This document shows positions 28,788-38,172 of a DNA stretch of 64,000 nt, piece after piece; position 1 is the first letter of the stretch, and each line of letters opens with the position of its first letter. The stretch comes from Microbulbifer agarilyticus (GTDB taxonomy: Bacteria; Pseudomonadota; Gammaproteobacteria; Pseudomonadales; Cellvibrionaceae). Under the pieces are notes generated by a model. The model ran no database searches. It had not been told where the DNA came from and worked only from the letters and a program-made list of their open reading frames with translations. Made by a program: the position numbers and the translations under genes. The stretch is taken from positions 992,001 through 1,056,000 of the forward strand of contig NZ_JAIUZM010000001.1 of assembly GCF_020171345.1 (NCBI RefSeq), given 5' to 3'.

Positions 28788-28952
28788 GTGACTCGGAAAA
28801 ACGCGCTACCAGAAAAAATCTGTCCGGTATGCGGGCGCCCTTTCAGCTGGCGGCGGAAATGGAAGCGCTGCTGGCACGAAGTGCGTTACTGCAGTGAACG
28901 CTGCCGGCGACAGCGTCGCAAAAGCGCGATGAAAAGTCGCGACGAAAACTAG
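28788..28952 (+). CDS. DUF2256 zinc-finger-like small protein
   Basis: This is a 54-aa protein that is easy to miss: it starts at a GTG and ends at TAG 26 bases before the cryptochrome ATG. The sequence has [19 protein letters not shown] and then [10 protein letters not shown], so it has two CxxC-like pairs (CPVC and CSERC) typical of DUF2256. The tail is strongly basic. DUF2256 genes are frequently adjacent to DASH cryptochromes, as here. The function is unknown; metal binding is inferred from the cysteines. Confidence 0.85.
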   Translation: MTRKNALPEKICPVCGRPFSWRRKWKRCWHEVRYCSERCRRQRRKSAMKSRDEN

Positions 28953-28978
28953 CGACGAAAAGCAGTAGCGGAGGCTAA

Positions 28979-30283
28979 ATGAAGCTGGTCTGGTTTCTCA
29001 ATAATCTGCGCAGCCATGACAATCGGGCGCTGACTCGAGCCTGCGCGCCAGAACATGGTGATGAACCAATTATCGCCCTCTACTGTTTTGATCCGCAGTT
29101 TTTCAGCAGCGATCCGTTCGGATTCCCGCGCACCGGAAAATTTCGCGCGCAGTTTCTCCTGCAGAGTCTGGAAGATTTACAACAACAGCTAACCGACCTC
29201 AATATTCCGCTACTGATACGCTTGGGTGCACCTGCACAGATTATTCCAGAGCTTGTCGCCGAACACGGAGTAACCAAGCTGTTTTTGCAACGTGAGTGGA
29301 CCCGCGATGAGCGCACTGCGCTGGCGTCACTGCAAGCGGCATCGGCCATGGACGCAGTGCACCTCCACGTCGATTACGACCAGTTTCTCATCCACCCCGA
29401 CGACCTGCCGTTTGCGGAAGTCGCAGAGTTACCGGAAGTATTTACCCAGTTCCGCAAGGTGGTTGAACAACAGTTACCCATACGCTCGCCACTGCCCACC
29501 CCCATACCGCGACCCGTAAAAAATCTCACCGCGGCGGGTGGCAGCTCGCCGTTACCGGCTCTCGAAGGACTTGGTCTGGAACAGCCGGCAGCGGATCCAC
29601 GCAGTGCTTTTCCCTTTGTCGGCGGTAGTTCCGCGGGCAGGCAGCGCATGGAAGACTATTTTTGGCGTAGCGAAAACATTACCCGCTACAAGCAAACCCG
29701 CAACGGATTAATCGGCACCGAGTACAGCAGTAAGCTCTCCGCCTGGCTGGCCAATGGCAGCCTGTCGGCACGGGAGGTGTATGCCGAACTGAAACGTTTC
29801 GAGCGGGAGGTACAGGCCAACGAAGATACCTACTGGCTGCAGTTTGAACTGCTGTGGCGCGACTACTTCAAGTACATATCACTAAAGCACGGCGATCGCC
29901 TGTTCGCCCTCAGCGGTATTCGCGCGCGGGAATACGCGTGGCAGCTGGACCCGGAAAAACTCGCGGCATGGATAGACGGGCGCACGCCCTACGATTTCGT
30001 CAACGCCAATATGCGCGAATTCGCCGCCACCGGCTGGATGAGCAACCGTGGGCGGCAGAATGTGGCGAGCTACTGGGCGAAGGAATTACAGCAGGACTGG
30101 CGCGCCGGCGCCGCCTGGTTTGAAAGCCAGCTCATCGACTATGACGTGCACAGTAACTACGGCAACTGGATGTATAACAGTGGCGTGGGGAATGATCCGC
30201 GCGACCGGCGATTTAATATCGAGCGGCAAGCGGAAAATTACGATCCGGATAAACAGTATCGTACGTTGTGGTTAGGTAATTAG
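28979..30283 (+). CDS. DASH-type cryptochrome / photolyase family protein
   Basis: This is a 434-aa flavoprotein with an N-terminal photolyase alpha/beta domain (VWFLNNLRSHDNRAL) and a C-terminal FAD-binding helical domain. The C-terminal motifs GWMSNRGRQNVASY, DVHSNYGNWMYNSGVGNDPR and FNIERQAENYDPD are those of the DASH subfamily, which repairs CPD lesions mainly in single-stranded DNA. GGAGG precedes the ATG. It pairs with the upstream DUF2256 gene and is probably light- or stress-related. Confidence 0.93.
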   Translation: MKLVWFLNNLRSHDNRALTRACAPEHGDEPIIALYCFDPQFFSSDPFGFPRTGKFRAQFLLQSLEDLQQQLTDLNIPLLIRLGAPAQIIPELVAEHGVTKLFLQREWTRDERTALASLQAASAMDAVHLHVDYDQFLIHPDDLPFAEVAELPEVFTQFRKVVEQQLPIRSPLPTPIPRPVKNLTAAGGSSPLPALEGLGLEQPAADPRSAFPFVGGSSAGRQRMEDYFWRSENITRYKQTRNGLIGTEYSSKLSAWLANGSLSAREVYAELKRFEREVQANEDTYWLQFELLWRDYFKYISLKHGDRLFALSGIRAREYAWQLDPEKLAAWIDGRTPYDFVNANMREFAATGWMSNRGRQNVASYWAKELQQDWRAGAAWFESQLIDYDVHSNYGNWMYNSGVGNDPRDRRFNIERQAENYDPDKQYRTLWLGN

Positions 30284-30307
30284 CTCGAAATTAAACACGC
30301 ACAACGA

Positions 30308-30853
30308 TCACGCAGATCGCGATAGCCGGTACAACACATGGTCCTGCATCGGGTGTCCGGAGGGTAATCCCGGATGCAAAAAGTTATCTTCCCGCACCAT
30401 GCCCAGCTTTTCCATCACCGCACGCGAACGCAGGTTACTAACTACGGCAAACGAGACAATTTCCTCAAGCCCTAACCGGGTAAACCCGTACTCGAGACTC
30501 GCACGCGCGGCTTCGGTAGCGTAACCCTTGCCCCAGGCAGCGGGTGCCAGGCGCCAGCCAATCTCCACCGCCGGTGCAAACGGCATATCTTCGGTAACAT
30601 TTTTGATGCCAACGAAACCAATAAATTGCTTGTCTGCCAGAGTCTCTATTGCCCAGAAACCCCAACCGTGTTTTTCGACATGCGCAATCTGGCGGTCGAC
30701 GCCGGCATCGCTCTCTTCACGGCTCAGCAGCTTGGGGAAATATTCCATCACCACCGGGTCAGCGTTCATTGCGGCAAACGGTGCCCGGTCGCTATCGCGC
30801 CATTGACGAAGTTGCAGACGCTCTGTTTTAGGTTGTGCAATTTCCACAGCCAT
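30308..30853 (-). CDS. GNAT family N-acetyltransferase
   Basis: This is a RimJ-like acetyltransferase of 181 aa from the ATG at 30853, preceded by GGGAAATAAC. The frame runs eight codons further up but would overlap the yaiI stop. The acetyl-CoA loop is near WGKGYATEAARASLEYGF. The last residues (GLPSGHPMQDHVLYRL) match RimJ/RimL-type enzymes. The substrate is unknown. It is the last gene of a DUF3565-yaiI-GNAT run. Confidence 0.88.
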   Translation of the reverse strand: MAVEIAQPKTERLQLRQWRDSDRAPFAAMNADPVVMEYFPKLLSREESDAGVDRQIAHVEKHGWGFWAIETLADKQFIGFVGIKNVTEDMPFAPAVEIGWRLAPAAWGKGYATEAARASLEYGFTRLGLEEIVSFAVVSNLRSRAVMEKLGMVREDNFLHPGLPSGHPMQDHVLYRLSRSA

Positions 30854-30855
30854 TG

Positions 30856-31317
30856 TTATTTCCCACTGCGACGACACTGCACCAGCCAGCGGTCCAGCTG
30901 ATCGGCAAACGCCTTGCGCTCCTGCTGCCCGAGCGGCGGCGGCCCGCCGGTATGCACGCCGCTGGAGCGCAAGGTCTCCATAAAATCGCGCATATTCAGG
31001 CGCGCGCGAATATTGGCCTTGGAATATTTCTCGCCGCGCGGGTTCAACGCGGTGGCCCCCTTGTCGATCACTTCCGACGCCAGCGGGATATCCGCAGTAA
31101 TAATCAGGTCGCCCGCCTCACAGCGCTGCACGATTTCGTTATCGGCTACGTCAAAGCCCGCGGTCACCTGCACCGCGCGAATATATTGGGAGGGCGGCAC
31201 ACGCACATACTGGTTGGCCACCAGGGTCAGTTCGGTCTTGGTGCGCTCGGCAGCACGAAACAGAATTTCTTTGATAACGGTGGGACAGGCATCGGCGTCC
31301 ACCCAGATCTTCGGCAT
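30856..31317 (-). CDS. yaiI: YaiI/YqxD family protein (UPF0178)
   Basis: This is a 153-aa PIN-like-fold protein of the UPF0178 family. The N-terminal [22 protein letters not shown], the central [17 protein letters not shown] and the C-terminal [20 protein letters not shown] match family members closely. Its start overlaps the DUF3565 stop by one base. No function is established; the acidic residues suggest a nuclease-like fold. Confidence 0.93.
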   Translation of the reverse strand: MPKIWVDADACPTVIKEILFRAAERTKTELTLVANQYVRVPPSQYIRAVQVTAGFDVADNEIVQRCEAGDLIITADIPLASEVIDKGATALNPRGEKYSKANIRARLNMRDFMETLRSSGVHTGGPPPLGQQERKAFADQLDRWLVQCRRSGK

Positions 31318-31550
31318 TAATTGGACTCTCTCGATTGTGAGGGCGGTTGTTCATCCAAGGGGGCACCCTCGTCGCACTTTTTGCACTGGAGCTTGAACCC
31401 CAGCATCTTGGCCCGGCCCTCCGCGGTAGTGACCCACGGCCGATTCTGCCACGGTGGGTCGTGACGTACATGCTGGTTGTGGCCACAGGCGAGCTGCGCC
31501 ACCCAGTGGCCCTCGTCATCGCGATGATAGCCGGTGATCGGCTGCTGCAT
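31317..31550 (-). CDS. DUF3565 domain protein
   Basis: This is a 77-aa protein. I start at the ATG at 31550 because GGGGAAG precedes it and the family begins [18 protein letters not shown]. The fixed pattern is a histidine/cysteine-rich core ([20 protein letters not shown]) and a C-terminal CKKCDEG, so metal binding is likely. It is one base coupled to yaiI. The function is unknown. Confidence 0.85.
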   Translation of the reverse strand: MQQPITGYHRDDEGHWVAQLACGHNQHVRHDPPWQNRPWVTTAEGRAKMLGFKLQCKKCDEGAPLDEQPPSQSRESN

Positions 31551-31741
31551 TGCGCTTCCCCCTCTAGTAAGCCCCACCTTGGTTGGGCCGTCCTTTATAG
31601 ACAAAATCCCGGCCTGGGTAAAAGCACCGTCCTGCTGGTCACAATAAAACCTGCCCACAGGCACAGCCAAGCGGCCCTTGCGCTGGTAAAATCGCCCAAC
31701 TCTGTCGCCCAACCCAGCTGTATCTCGATCCTGTTTCGCTT

Positions 31742-33775
31742 ATGACCAAGCTCAATCCACGCCAGGCGGAAGCCGTCAAATACATCGACGGGCCCTGTCT
31801 GGTACTGGCCGGTGCCGGCTCCGGCAAGACCAGTGTAATTACGCGAAAAATCGCCTATCTGATCGAAGAATGCGGCTATCAGGCGCGAAACATCGCTGCA
31901 CTGACGTTTACCAACAAGGCCGCGCGGGAGATGAAGGAGCGGGTCGGCAAGCTGGTCACCGGCCCAGATGGCAAGAAATCCAAGGCCTCCCACGGCCTGA
32001 CCGTGTCCACCTTCCACAACCTGGGCCTGAACATCCTGCGCAAGGAATACCGCGCCGCCGGCTTCAAGCCGGGCTTCTCCATCTTTGACGCCGAAGACGC
32101 CCGCGCCCTGATCAAGGAGCTGATGCTGCGCGACGGCGACCTGGATACCGACCTGCTGGACCGGGTACAGAACCAGATTTCCAACTGGAAGAACGACATG
32201 CTCACCCCGCGCAAGGCGCTGGAAATGGCCCAGAGCCCCGGTGAGCAGGCCATGGCGGTTGCCTACGGGCGCTACTGCGACGCCCTCAAGGCCTACAACT
32301 CCGTGGACTTTGACGACCTGATCATGATCCCGGTGGAGCTTTTCGATACTGACCCCGAGCTGCTGCAGCGCTGGCGCCGCAAGATCCGCTACCTGCTGGT
32401 GGACGAATACCAGGACACCAACAGCTCCCAGTACCTGCTGGTGAAAATGCTGGTGGGCAGCGGCGGTGGCCTCACCGTGGTAGGTGACGACGACCAGTCT
32501 ATCTACGCGTGGCGCGGAGCGCGCCCGGAAAACATGAGCCAGCTGAAGCAGGACTACCCCAACCTGCGCCTGATCAAGCTGGAGCAGAACTACCGCTCCA
32601 CCAGCCGCATCCTCAAGGTGGCCAACCACCTGATCGCGCACAACCCGCACGAATTCGACAAGGCACTGTGGTCCGACCGCGGCCTCGGTGACGAGATCCG
32701 CGTACTCAAGGTGGCCAACGAAAACGAGGAAGCCGAGCGCGTAGCCAACGAGATCTTCCTGCAAAAGGCCCGCCGCGGCTGCAAGTTTATGGACTTCGCG
32801 GTGCTCTACCGCGGCAACCACCAGGCGCGCCTGATCGAAATGAAGCTGCAGGAAAACCAGATTCCCTACCAGCTCTCCGGTGGCACCAGCTTTTTTGCCC
32901 GCGCCGAGATCAAGGACGTGATGTCCTACCTGCGCCTGCTGGTCAACCCGGACGACGACAACGCCTTCCTGCGCATCATCAACACCCCGCGCCGCCAGAT
33001 CGGCACCAGTAGCTTGGAAGCCCTGGGCAACTATGCCAAAGGGCGCGAGATCTCCATGCTGAGCGCGTGTACCGAAATCGGCTTCAAGGAGCACATCTCC
33101 GAGGCGGGCTACGAGCGCCTGAACCGCTTCGCCCTCTGGTTGGAGGGTGTATCCCGCAACTGTGCCAACAGCAGTGCGGAATCGGCATTACGCGAGATGC
33201 TCGACGATATCGATTACGCCGGCTGGCTGTCACAAAATGCCAGTAGCGAGAAGGTGGCCGAGAAGCGCATGGAAAACGTGTACTGGCTGCTCGACTCGCT
33301 GATGAAAACCATGGAAGGCACCGACGACGAGCTGGAACAGGATGTGCGCTTGGAGCAGGCCATTTCCAAACTGATCCTGCGCGATATGCTGGACCGCCAG
33401 GAAGAGGAAGAAGCCACCGACAAGGTCAGCCTGATGACCCTGCATGCCTCCAAGGGTCTGGAATACCCGCACGTGTTTATGATCGGTATGGAAGAAAACC
33501 TGTTGCCGCACCGCAATAGCATCGAAGACGATAATATCGAGGAAGAGCGCCGCCTCACCTACGTGGGCATCACCCGCGCGCAGAAAACCCTGACCATGAC
33601 CCTGGCCGGCAAGCGCAAAATGTTTGGGGAAAATCAGGACACTACGCCGAGCCGCTTCCTCGAGGAGCTACCCGAAGAGGACTGTATCTTCGAGGGCTTT
33701 GGCAAGGCGTCGCCGGAGCAGAATCAGGCCAAGGGTAACGAGACGCTCGGATCGTTGCTGAGTATGTTTGACTAG
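31742..33775 (+). CDS. rep: ATP-dependent DNA helicase Rep
   Basis: This is a 3'-5' superfamily 1A helicase (UvrD/PcrA/Rep type) of 677 aa, the Rep length. Walker A is LAGAGSGKTS near residues 22-31, motif II is DEYQDTNSSQY, motif III is DDDQSIYAWRGA and motif VI is YVGITRAQKTL. Rep clears protein barriers ahead of the replication fork. It is transcribed alone, divergent from the DUF3565-yaiI unit. Confidence 0.95.
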   Translation: MTKLNPRQAEAVKYIDGPCLVLAGAGSGKTSVITRKIAYLIEECGYQARNIAALTFTNKAAREMKERVGKLVTGPDGKKSKASHGLTVSTFHNLGLNILRKEYRAAGFKPGFSIFDAEDARALIKELMLRDGDLDTDLLDRVQNQISNWKNDMLTPRKALEMAQSPGEQAMAVAYGRYCDALKAYNSVDFDDLIMIPVELFDTDPELLQRWRRKIRYLLVDEYQDTNSSQYLLVKMLVGSGGGLTVVGDDDQSIYAWRGARPENMSQLKQDYPNLRLIKLEQNYRSTSRILKVANHLIAHNPHEFDKALWSDRGLGDEIRVLKVANENEEAERVANEIFLQKARRGCKFMDFAVLYRGNHQARLIEMKLQENQIPYQLSGGTSFFARAEIKDVMSYLRLLVNPDDDNAFLRIINTPRRQIGTSSLEALGNYAKGREISMLSACTEIGFKEHISEAGYERLNRFALWLEGVSRNCANSSAESALREMLDDIDYAGWLSQNASSEKVAEKRMENVYWLLDSLMKTMEGTDDELEQDVRLEQAISKLILRDMLDRQEEEEATDKVSLMTLHASKGLEYPHVFMIGMEENLLPHRNSIEDDNIEEERRLTYVGITRAQKTLTMTLAGKRKMFGENQDTTPSRFLEELPEEDCIFEGFGKASPEQNQAKGNETLGSLLSMFD

Positions 33776-33830
33776 GTGGAAACAGGCGGCGCTATAAATA
33801 GATAGCACCGCCGTCACCTCGGCACCGAAC

Positions 33831-34721
33831 TTACAACCCCAGTGCCGCCAGGTCCCAGTTCCAGCCCAGCTTGAAGGTACTATCCGCAGCCCGATCCAAT
33901 GGCAACTCGCCATCGGTATAAGCAATAAACATATTGTTTTTCAGATTGAGGACCGCTTTGGCATGACCGAACCGGTCCAGCTCCGCCTGCTCGATAACCT
34001 GAGGTGCGTCCACCTCGGAAAAGTAACGGTAACTCAACTCCAGGTCTTCGGCATAATCCCCAAGTAATTGATCCACCCGAACCTTGTAAAGGGCCTGAAG
34101 ATCCCAGCGATTAAATGACTCCAATGCATCACCGAGTATTTGCTGGCGCTCGCCGTCCGCTATCGGAGTGACTTCCCCAAAAGCCACGCTTAGATACAAG
34201 TCGCTACTCGTTTTATAGGTACCCGGCACACGGAAACCATAGTGGGACAGGTAGCGCAGCCCCAACACCGTTTGCTTATCATCTAAAGACTGGTCCGCCT
34301 CGTATTTGTAAACGCCGCCGAATTGGTGCTGCCAGGGATCGCAAGTAATACTCTGGCAGTCACTAATTGACTTAAGGTCCGCAAGCTTCACGTAATTCAG
34401 GAAAAGGTCGAACTCCATAAAGTTCTCCGGATTGTTTTCCGGATCACCCGTAATGGTACCTTTCAGGGTATAGCCCCACTCCAGCTTATCGGTATCGATT
34501 TCCTCCCAATCATCACCACCATCAGCGGCGGGATTGGAGAAATCACGCGACGACTTGCGCTTGAATTCATAGGCAAGCCCCAATACTGCAGCCCCAGAAT
34601 CACCAGTGACCACTATGGGAGAAACCAACCTTTTTTCTTCCTGCCCATCTGCGTGGGCCGGAAAAGTGAGAATTAATGCGGCGAGTGAGCCCAGGGCCCA
34701 ACGTATCTTGCTAATGGGCAT
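33831..34721 (-). CDS. Hypothetical secreted protein, possibly an outer-membrane barrel
   Basis: This is a 296-aa protein that I do not recognise. It has a clear signal peptide (KIRWALGSLAALILTFPAHAD) and no transmembrane helix afterwards. Many alternating polar/aromatic stretches (WGYTLKGTITGD, GLRYLSHYGFR, YLSVAFGEV) and an end at TFKLGWNWDLAALGL suggest beta structure. One CQSITC cysteine pair may form a disulfide. It is coupled to the gene before it (TGATG). GC content is lower than that of its neighbours. Function unknown. Confidence 0.7.
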   Translation of the reverse strand: MPISKIRWALGSLAALILTFPAHADGQEEKRLVSPIVVTGDSGAAVLGLAYEFKRKSSRDFSNPAADGGDDWEEIDTDKLEWGYTLKGTITGDPENNPENFMEFDLFLNYVKLADLKSISDCQSITCDPWQHQFGGVYKYEADQSLDDKQTVLGLRYLSHYGFRVPGTYKTSSDLYLSVAFGEVTPIADGERQQILGDALESFNRWDLQALYKVRVDQLLGDYAEDLELSYRYFSEVDAPQVIEQAELDRFGHAKAVLNLKNNMFIAYTDGELPLDRAADSTFKLGWNWDLAALGL

Positions 34722-35086
34722 CAGAATTCATCCTCAAACTTGCAGAAGCGATCCACCGTCGACGCCAGGTCGGTCAAGGTTTTTTCATCGCTGGCAAACA
34801 ATTCGATTAACTCTCCAAGGAATTGCTCGCTGGTCATTTCCCGCTGTTCTTTCTTGGGGCTGTAATCGTCTCGCAACGCGCGAAAAAACATCAGCGCGGT
34901 AGGCTTTGCTTCATAGCCATCAAAATTGCTGGTGCTGGTGATGCGAAAGCGCAGGTTCTTAAGCTTGAGATCACCAGCCTGCGCAAGCGGATAGTCTTCT
35001 GAATCAAACTGGTCCATCTTGTTCTGGCCGGACAAGATCTTGTAGGTAGCCAAACAGGCCAGGTTATTTCTCCACTCGTAAGACAC
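34721..35086 (-). CDS. Hypothetical protein, first gene of an unrecognised pair
   Basis: The frame is open from 35119, but AGGAG seven bases before the GTG at 35086 fixes the start, giving 121 aa. There is no signal peptide. The N-terminal half (WRNNLACLATYKILSG, LKNLRFRITSTSNFDGYE) is followed by an acidic helical tail (EQFLGELIELFASDEKTLTDLAS). It resembles a cytosolic regulatory or chaperone-like protein, but I can name no family. It overlaps the next gene by one base and is certainly co-translated with it. Confidence 0.65.
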   Translation of the reverse strand: MSYEWRNNLACLATYKILSGQNKMDQFDSEDYPLAQAGDLKLKNLRFRITSTSNFDGYEAKPTALMFFRALRDDYSPKKEQREMTSEQFLGELIELFASDEKTLTDLASTVDRFCKFEDEF

Positions 35087-35360
35087 TCGGATCTCCTTTG
35101 ATATTATTTTCCACCGCAATACTTATTCAGAAAAAATTTCTGTAAAAATGCTCACAAAGAGGAAAAACACGCTAAAGGAAAATGAGACGCGTGTCACGAA
35201 GCGATCGCACCAGTGGCGCGACAAACATCTTTTGTGCCGGCACCGACTGCGGCACTACCAACATCGGCGACGATATATCCGCCTGAACGAAGCGTTCGCG
35301 CAAGCACAGCCTCTTCATCTTCTATAGTTGGGCAGTTGATCCAATCGGAGCACCCTGCCC

Positions 35361-37256
35361 ATGCGCCTCCCGTCCACCCTGCCCGCGTCACTTTGTGTCC
35401 TTCTGCTTGCTGTTCTGGCCAGCCCGATAACGCTGGCGCAGGGGGCGAAGTTCGAGCCGGCGCCGAAAGACCGTATTTATTCACCCTACCCCGCAGAGAA
35501 CTTTCCGCGCCGGGTCTATTTTGGTGACACCCACCTGCACACCAGCTACTCCACCGATGCCGGCATGGCCGGGCAGGAAAAAGTTGGCCCGGATGAGGCC
35601 TATCGGTTTGCCAAGGGTGCGGTGGTGGAATCGCAAACCGGGCAGAAGGCGCGACTGCGGGCGCCGCTGGATTTCCTGGTCGTCGCCGATCACGCCGAGC
35701 TTCTCGGGCTGGCCCCGTTTATCCGCAAGTCGGATCCGTCTGTACTGAATGATCCGTTGGGCAAGAAGTGGCACGACATGGTCAAGGCGGGCAAAGGCTA
35801 TGATGCCTTTATCGAGTGGCTGAATTTCGGCTCCGAGAAGCCGTTCGATAGCCCGGAGATGACCAAGTCTGCCTGGGGCGAGATCGTGGATGCCGCAGAG
35901 AAACACAATCAACCGGGCGCCTTCACCGCGCTTATCGGATTCGAGTGGACCTCGCACCCTGACGGCAACAACCTGCACCGGGTAGTGATCTTCCGCGACG
36001 ACGGTGACAAGGCAAAGCAGGTGGTGCCGTTTTCCGCCTACGATTCTGAAGCACCGGAAGAGCTGTGGAAGTACATGGACCGCTACGAGCAGACCACCGG
36101 CGGCCGCATGCTGGCCATCCCCCACAACGGTAACCTCAGTAACGGCCGCTTCTTTGAGAAAAAGAAATTTGATGGCTCCAAGTGGGATCGAAACTATGTG
36201 GAAGTTCGGGCCAAGCGCGAACCGCTGGTAGAAATCACCCAGGCCAAGGGCACCGGGGAGGCCCATCCGTATCTCTCGCCCAAAGATGAATTCGCCGATT
36301 TTGGTTTGCTGGATAAAACCAACCTGCAGGGCTCCGCCCCCAAAACCAACGACATGCTGGCAAACGAGTATGCGCGGGAGGCATTAAAAGATGGCCTGGC
36401 CCTGCAGGAAACCTACGGCACCAACCCGTTTAAATTCGGTTTGATCGGCAGCACAGATAATCACACCGGCCTTGCCACCGCCGCGGAGAACAACTGGTTC
36501 GGCAAGGCGCACTTTGTGGAGCCAAGCCCGGAGCGCTACAAGGATGTACTGATCAAATCCCTGGTGGATCCGAACCTGAATATTTCTGCGGTGGACCTGC
36601 AGGCATCCGGGCTGGTTGCGGTCTGGGCCAACGAGAACACCCGCCCCGCCCTGTTTGATGCCATGGAGCGCAAAGAGGCCTACGGCACCAGCGGTACCCG
36701 CCTGCAGGTGCGGGTGTTTGGCGGCTGGGATTTTTCCGAAGACGACCTGGCCAGTTCGGAGTTCGCAAAAATCGGTTACGACAAGGGCGTCCCCATGGGT
36801 GGTGACTTGACTCGCGCGCCCAACGGCAAAGCACCGACCTTCCTGGTGCGCGCCATGCGCGAAGTCGAAGGCGGCAACCTGGATCGCATTCAGGTGGTAA
36901 AGGGTTGGCTCGACAAAGATGGCAAAACCCACGAGCGCATTTACGACGTCGCCGTCTCGGGTGATCGCAAGATTGACAGCAGCGGCCGCTGCAGAACGGC
37001 GGTAGGCAATACCGTGAATGAAGCCGACGCGAGCTTCACCAATACCATTGGCGCGCCCTTTTTACAGGCCTACTGGAAAGACCCGGAATTCGATCCGGAA
37101 GAGAAAGCGTTTTATTACATCCGCGTGCTGGAAATTCCCACGCCCACCTGGCTGGCTCACGACGCAAAGTACTACGGCCTGAAAATGCCCAAGGGCACGC
37201 GCCTGTCTTCACAGGAACGCGCCTACACCTCGCCCATCTGGTACAACCCGAGTTAA
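35361..37256 (+). CDS. DUF3604 domain protein, secreted PHP-like
   Basis: This is a 631-aa periplasmic protein with a signal peptide ending near ITLAQGAK. After PRRVYFGDTHLHTSYSTDAG, a PHP-type metal-binding motif, come HAELLGLAPF, HNGNLSNG and DNHTG, all consistent with a metal-dependent phosphoesterase fold. DUF3604 is widespread in marine bacteria with unknown function. It is the first gene of a three-gene operon with a parvulin-type isomerase and a HupE-like membrane protein. Confidence 0.88.
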   Translation: MRLPSTLPASLCVLLLAVLASPITLAQGAKFEPAPKDRIYSPYPAENFPRRVYFGDTHLHTSYSTDAGMAGQEKVGPDEAYRFAKGAVVESQTGQKARLRAPLDFLVVADHAELLGLAPFIRKSDPSVLNDPLGKKWHDMVKAGKGYDAFIEWLNFGSEKPFDSPEMTKSAWGEIVDAAEKHNQPGAFTALIGFEWTSHPDGNNLHRVVIFRDDGDKAKQVVPFSAYDSEAPEELWKYMDRYEQTTGGRMLAIPHNGNLSNGRFFEKKKFDGSKWDRNYVEVRAKREPLVEITQAKGTGEAHPYLSPKDEFADFGLLDKTNLQGSAPKTNDMLANEYAREALKDGLALQETYGTNPFKFGLIGSTDNHTGLATAAENNWFGKAHFVEPSPERYKDVLIKSLVDPNLNISAVDLQASGLVAVWANENTRPALFDAMERKEAYGTSGTRLQVRVFGGWDFSEDDLASSEFAKIGYDKGVPMGGDLTRAPNGKAPTFLVRAMREVEGGNLDRIQVVKGWLDKDGKTHERIYDVAVSGDRKIDSSGRCRTAVGNTVNEADASFTNTIGAPFLQAYWKDPEFDPEEKAFYYIRVLEIPTPTWLAHDAKYYGLKMPKGTRLSSQERAYTSPIWYNPS

Positions 37257-37287
37257 CGCCCGAAAAACTTAACCTCAGGGGCATTCC

Positions 37288-38172
37288 ATGATCAAAAAAA
37301 TAATCAAAGAGCCGCTGCTGCATTTCGCTGTTATCGGCGGGCTGGTGTTCGCGCTCTATGCGATGGCACCGGGAGATGCGAATGTTGGGGAAAAGCAGAT
37401 CGCTGTCTCCGCGCAGGACATTGAGCGGCATGTGGCACTGTTCGAGCGCAAATGGCAGCGGCTTCCCACCGCCAACGAACTCTCCGCGCTGTTAGAGAAT
37501 GATATTCGCGAGGAGATCTTCTACCGGGAGGCGCTGGCACTCGGGCTGGATCGCGATGATGCACTGGTGCGACGCCGGCTCGCGCAAAAAATGGAATTCA
37601 TTTCGGCCGATATCGCGCAAATGCGCCAGCCCAGTGACGAAGAGCTGCAGGGGTATCTGGACAGCAACCCCACCGCGTTTACCGCGCAGGCACGTTACAG
37701 TTTCGATCAGGTTTATCTGGATCCGGCCCACCGCTACAGCAATGCGGATGTATTGGAGCTCCTCGCGCAATTGCGCGGGGCAGCATCCGTGGATCACCGC
37801 CAGTTCAGTGACCCAATCATGCTCCCGGCTGAGGTCGCGGATACCGACACCCAGACAATCGGCCGCACCTTCGGCGAAGGCTTTGCCACTGCGCTGGCGA
37901 ATATCCCCAGCGGCCAGTGGCACGGCCCCATCCAGTCCAGTTACGGCATGCATCTGGTGCGAATTGCCAGCCACCAGCCAGGCCGCAATGCCAAGCTGGC
38001 CGAGGTACGTGATGCGGTGGAAGGGGCCTGGCGACAGGCAGAACGCAAGCAGGCACAAGCGGCCCTCTACCAATCACTGCGCGCGCAGTATCAGGTGTTG
38101 ATACCGGAGGCGGCGCAGCACTTGCTGGCGCCGGTTGAGGTTGAGGTTAAGGTTGAGGTCGCAGCCGAATGA
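37288..38172 (+). CDS. Membrane-anchored parvulin-type peptidyl-prolyl isomerase
   Basis: This is a 294-aa protein with one N-terminal transmembrane helix (LLHFAVIGGLVFALYAMA) and a periplasmic body. The SurA/PpiC-like N-terminal part (about 40-120) precedes a PpiC domain with QWHGPIQSSYGMHLVRI near 210-230. It ends in a repetitive Val/Glu tail. It overlaps hupE by four bases (ATGA). It may fold or assist the DUF3604 and HupE partners, which is inference from context. Confidence 0.85.
   Translation: MIKKIIKEPLLHFAVIGGLVFALYAMAPGDANVGEKQIAVSAQDIERHVALFERKWQRLPTANELSALLENDIREEIFYREALALGLDRDDALVRRRLAQKMEFISADIAQMRQPSDEELQGYLDSNPTAFTAQARYSFDQVYLDPAHRYSNADVLELLAQLRGAASVDHRQFSDPIMLPAEVADTDTQTIGRTFGEGFATALANIPSGQWHGPIQSSYGMHLVRIASHQPGRNAKLAEVRDAVEGAWRQAERKQAQAALYQSLRAQYQVLIPEAAQHLLAPVEVEVKVEVAAE

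Noticed and set aside
31595..33094. A 499-codon minus-strand frame across rep
   Set aside because: It is a shadow of the Rep helicase, whose motifs are intact on the plus strand.
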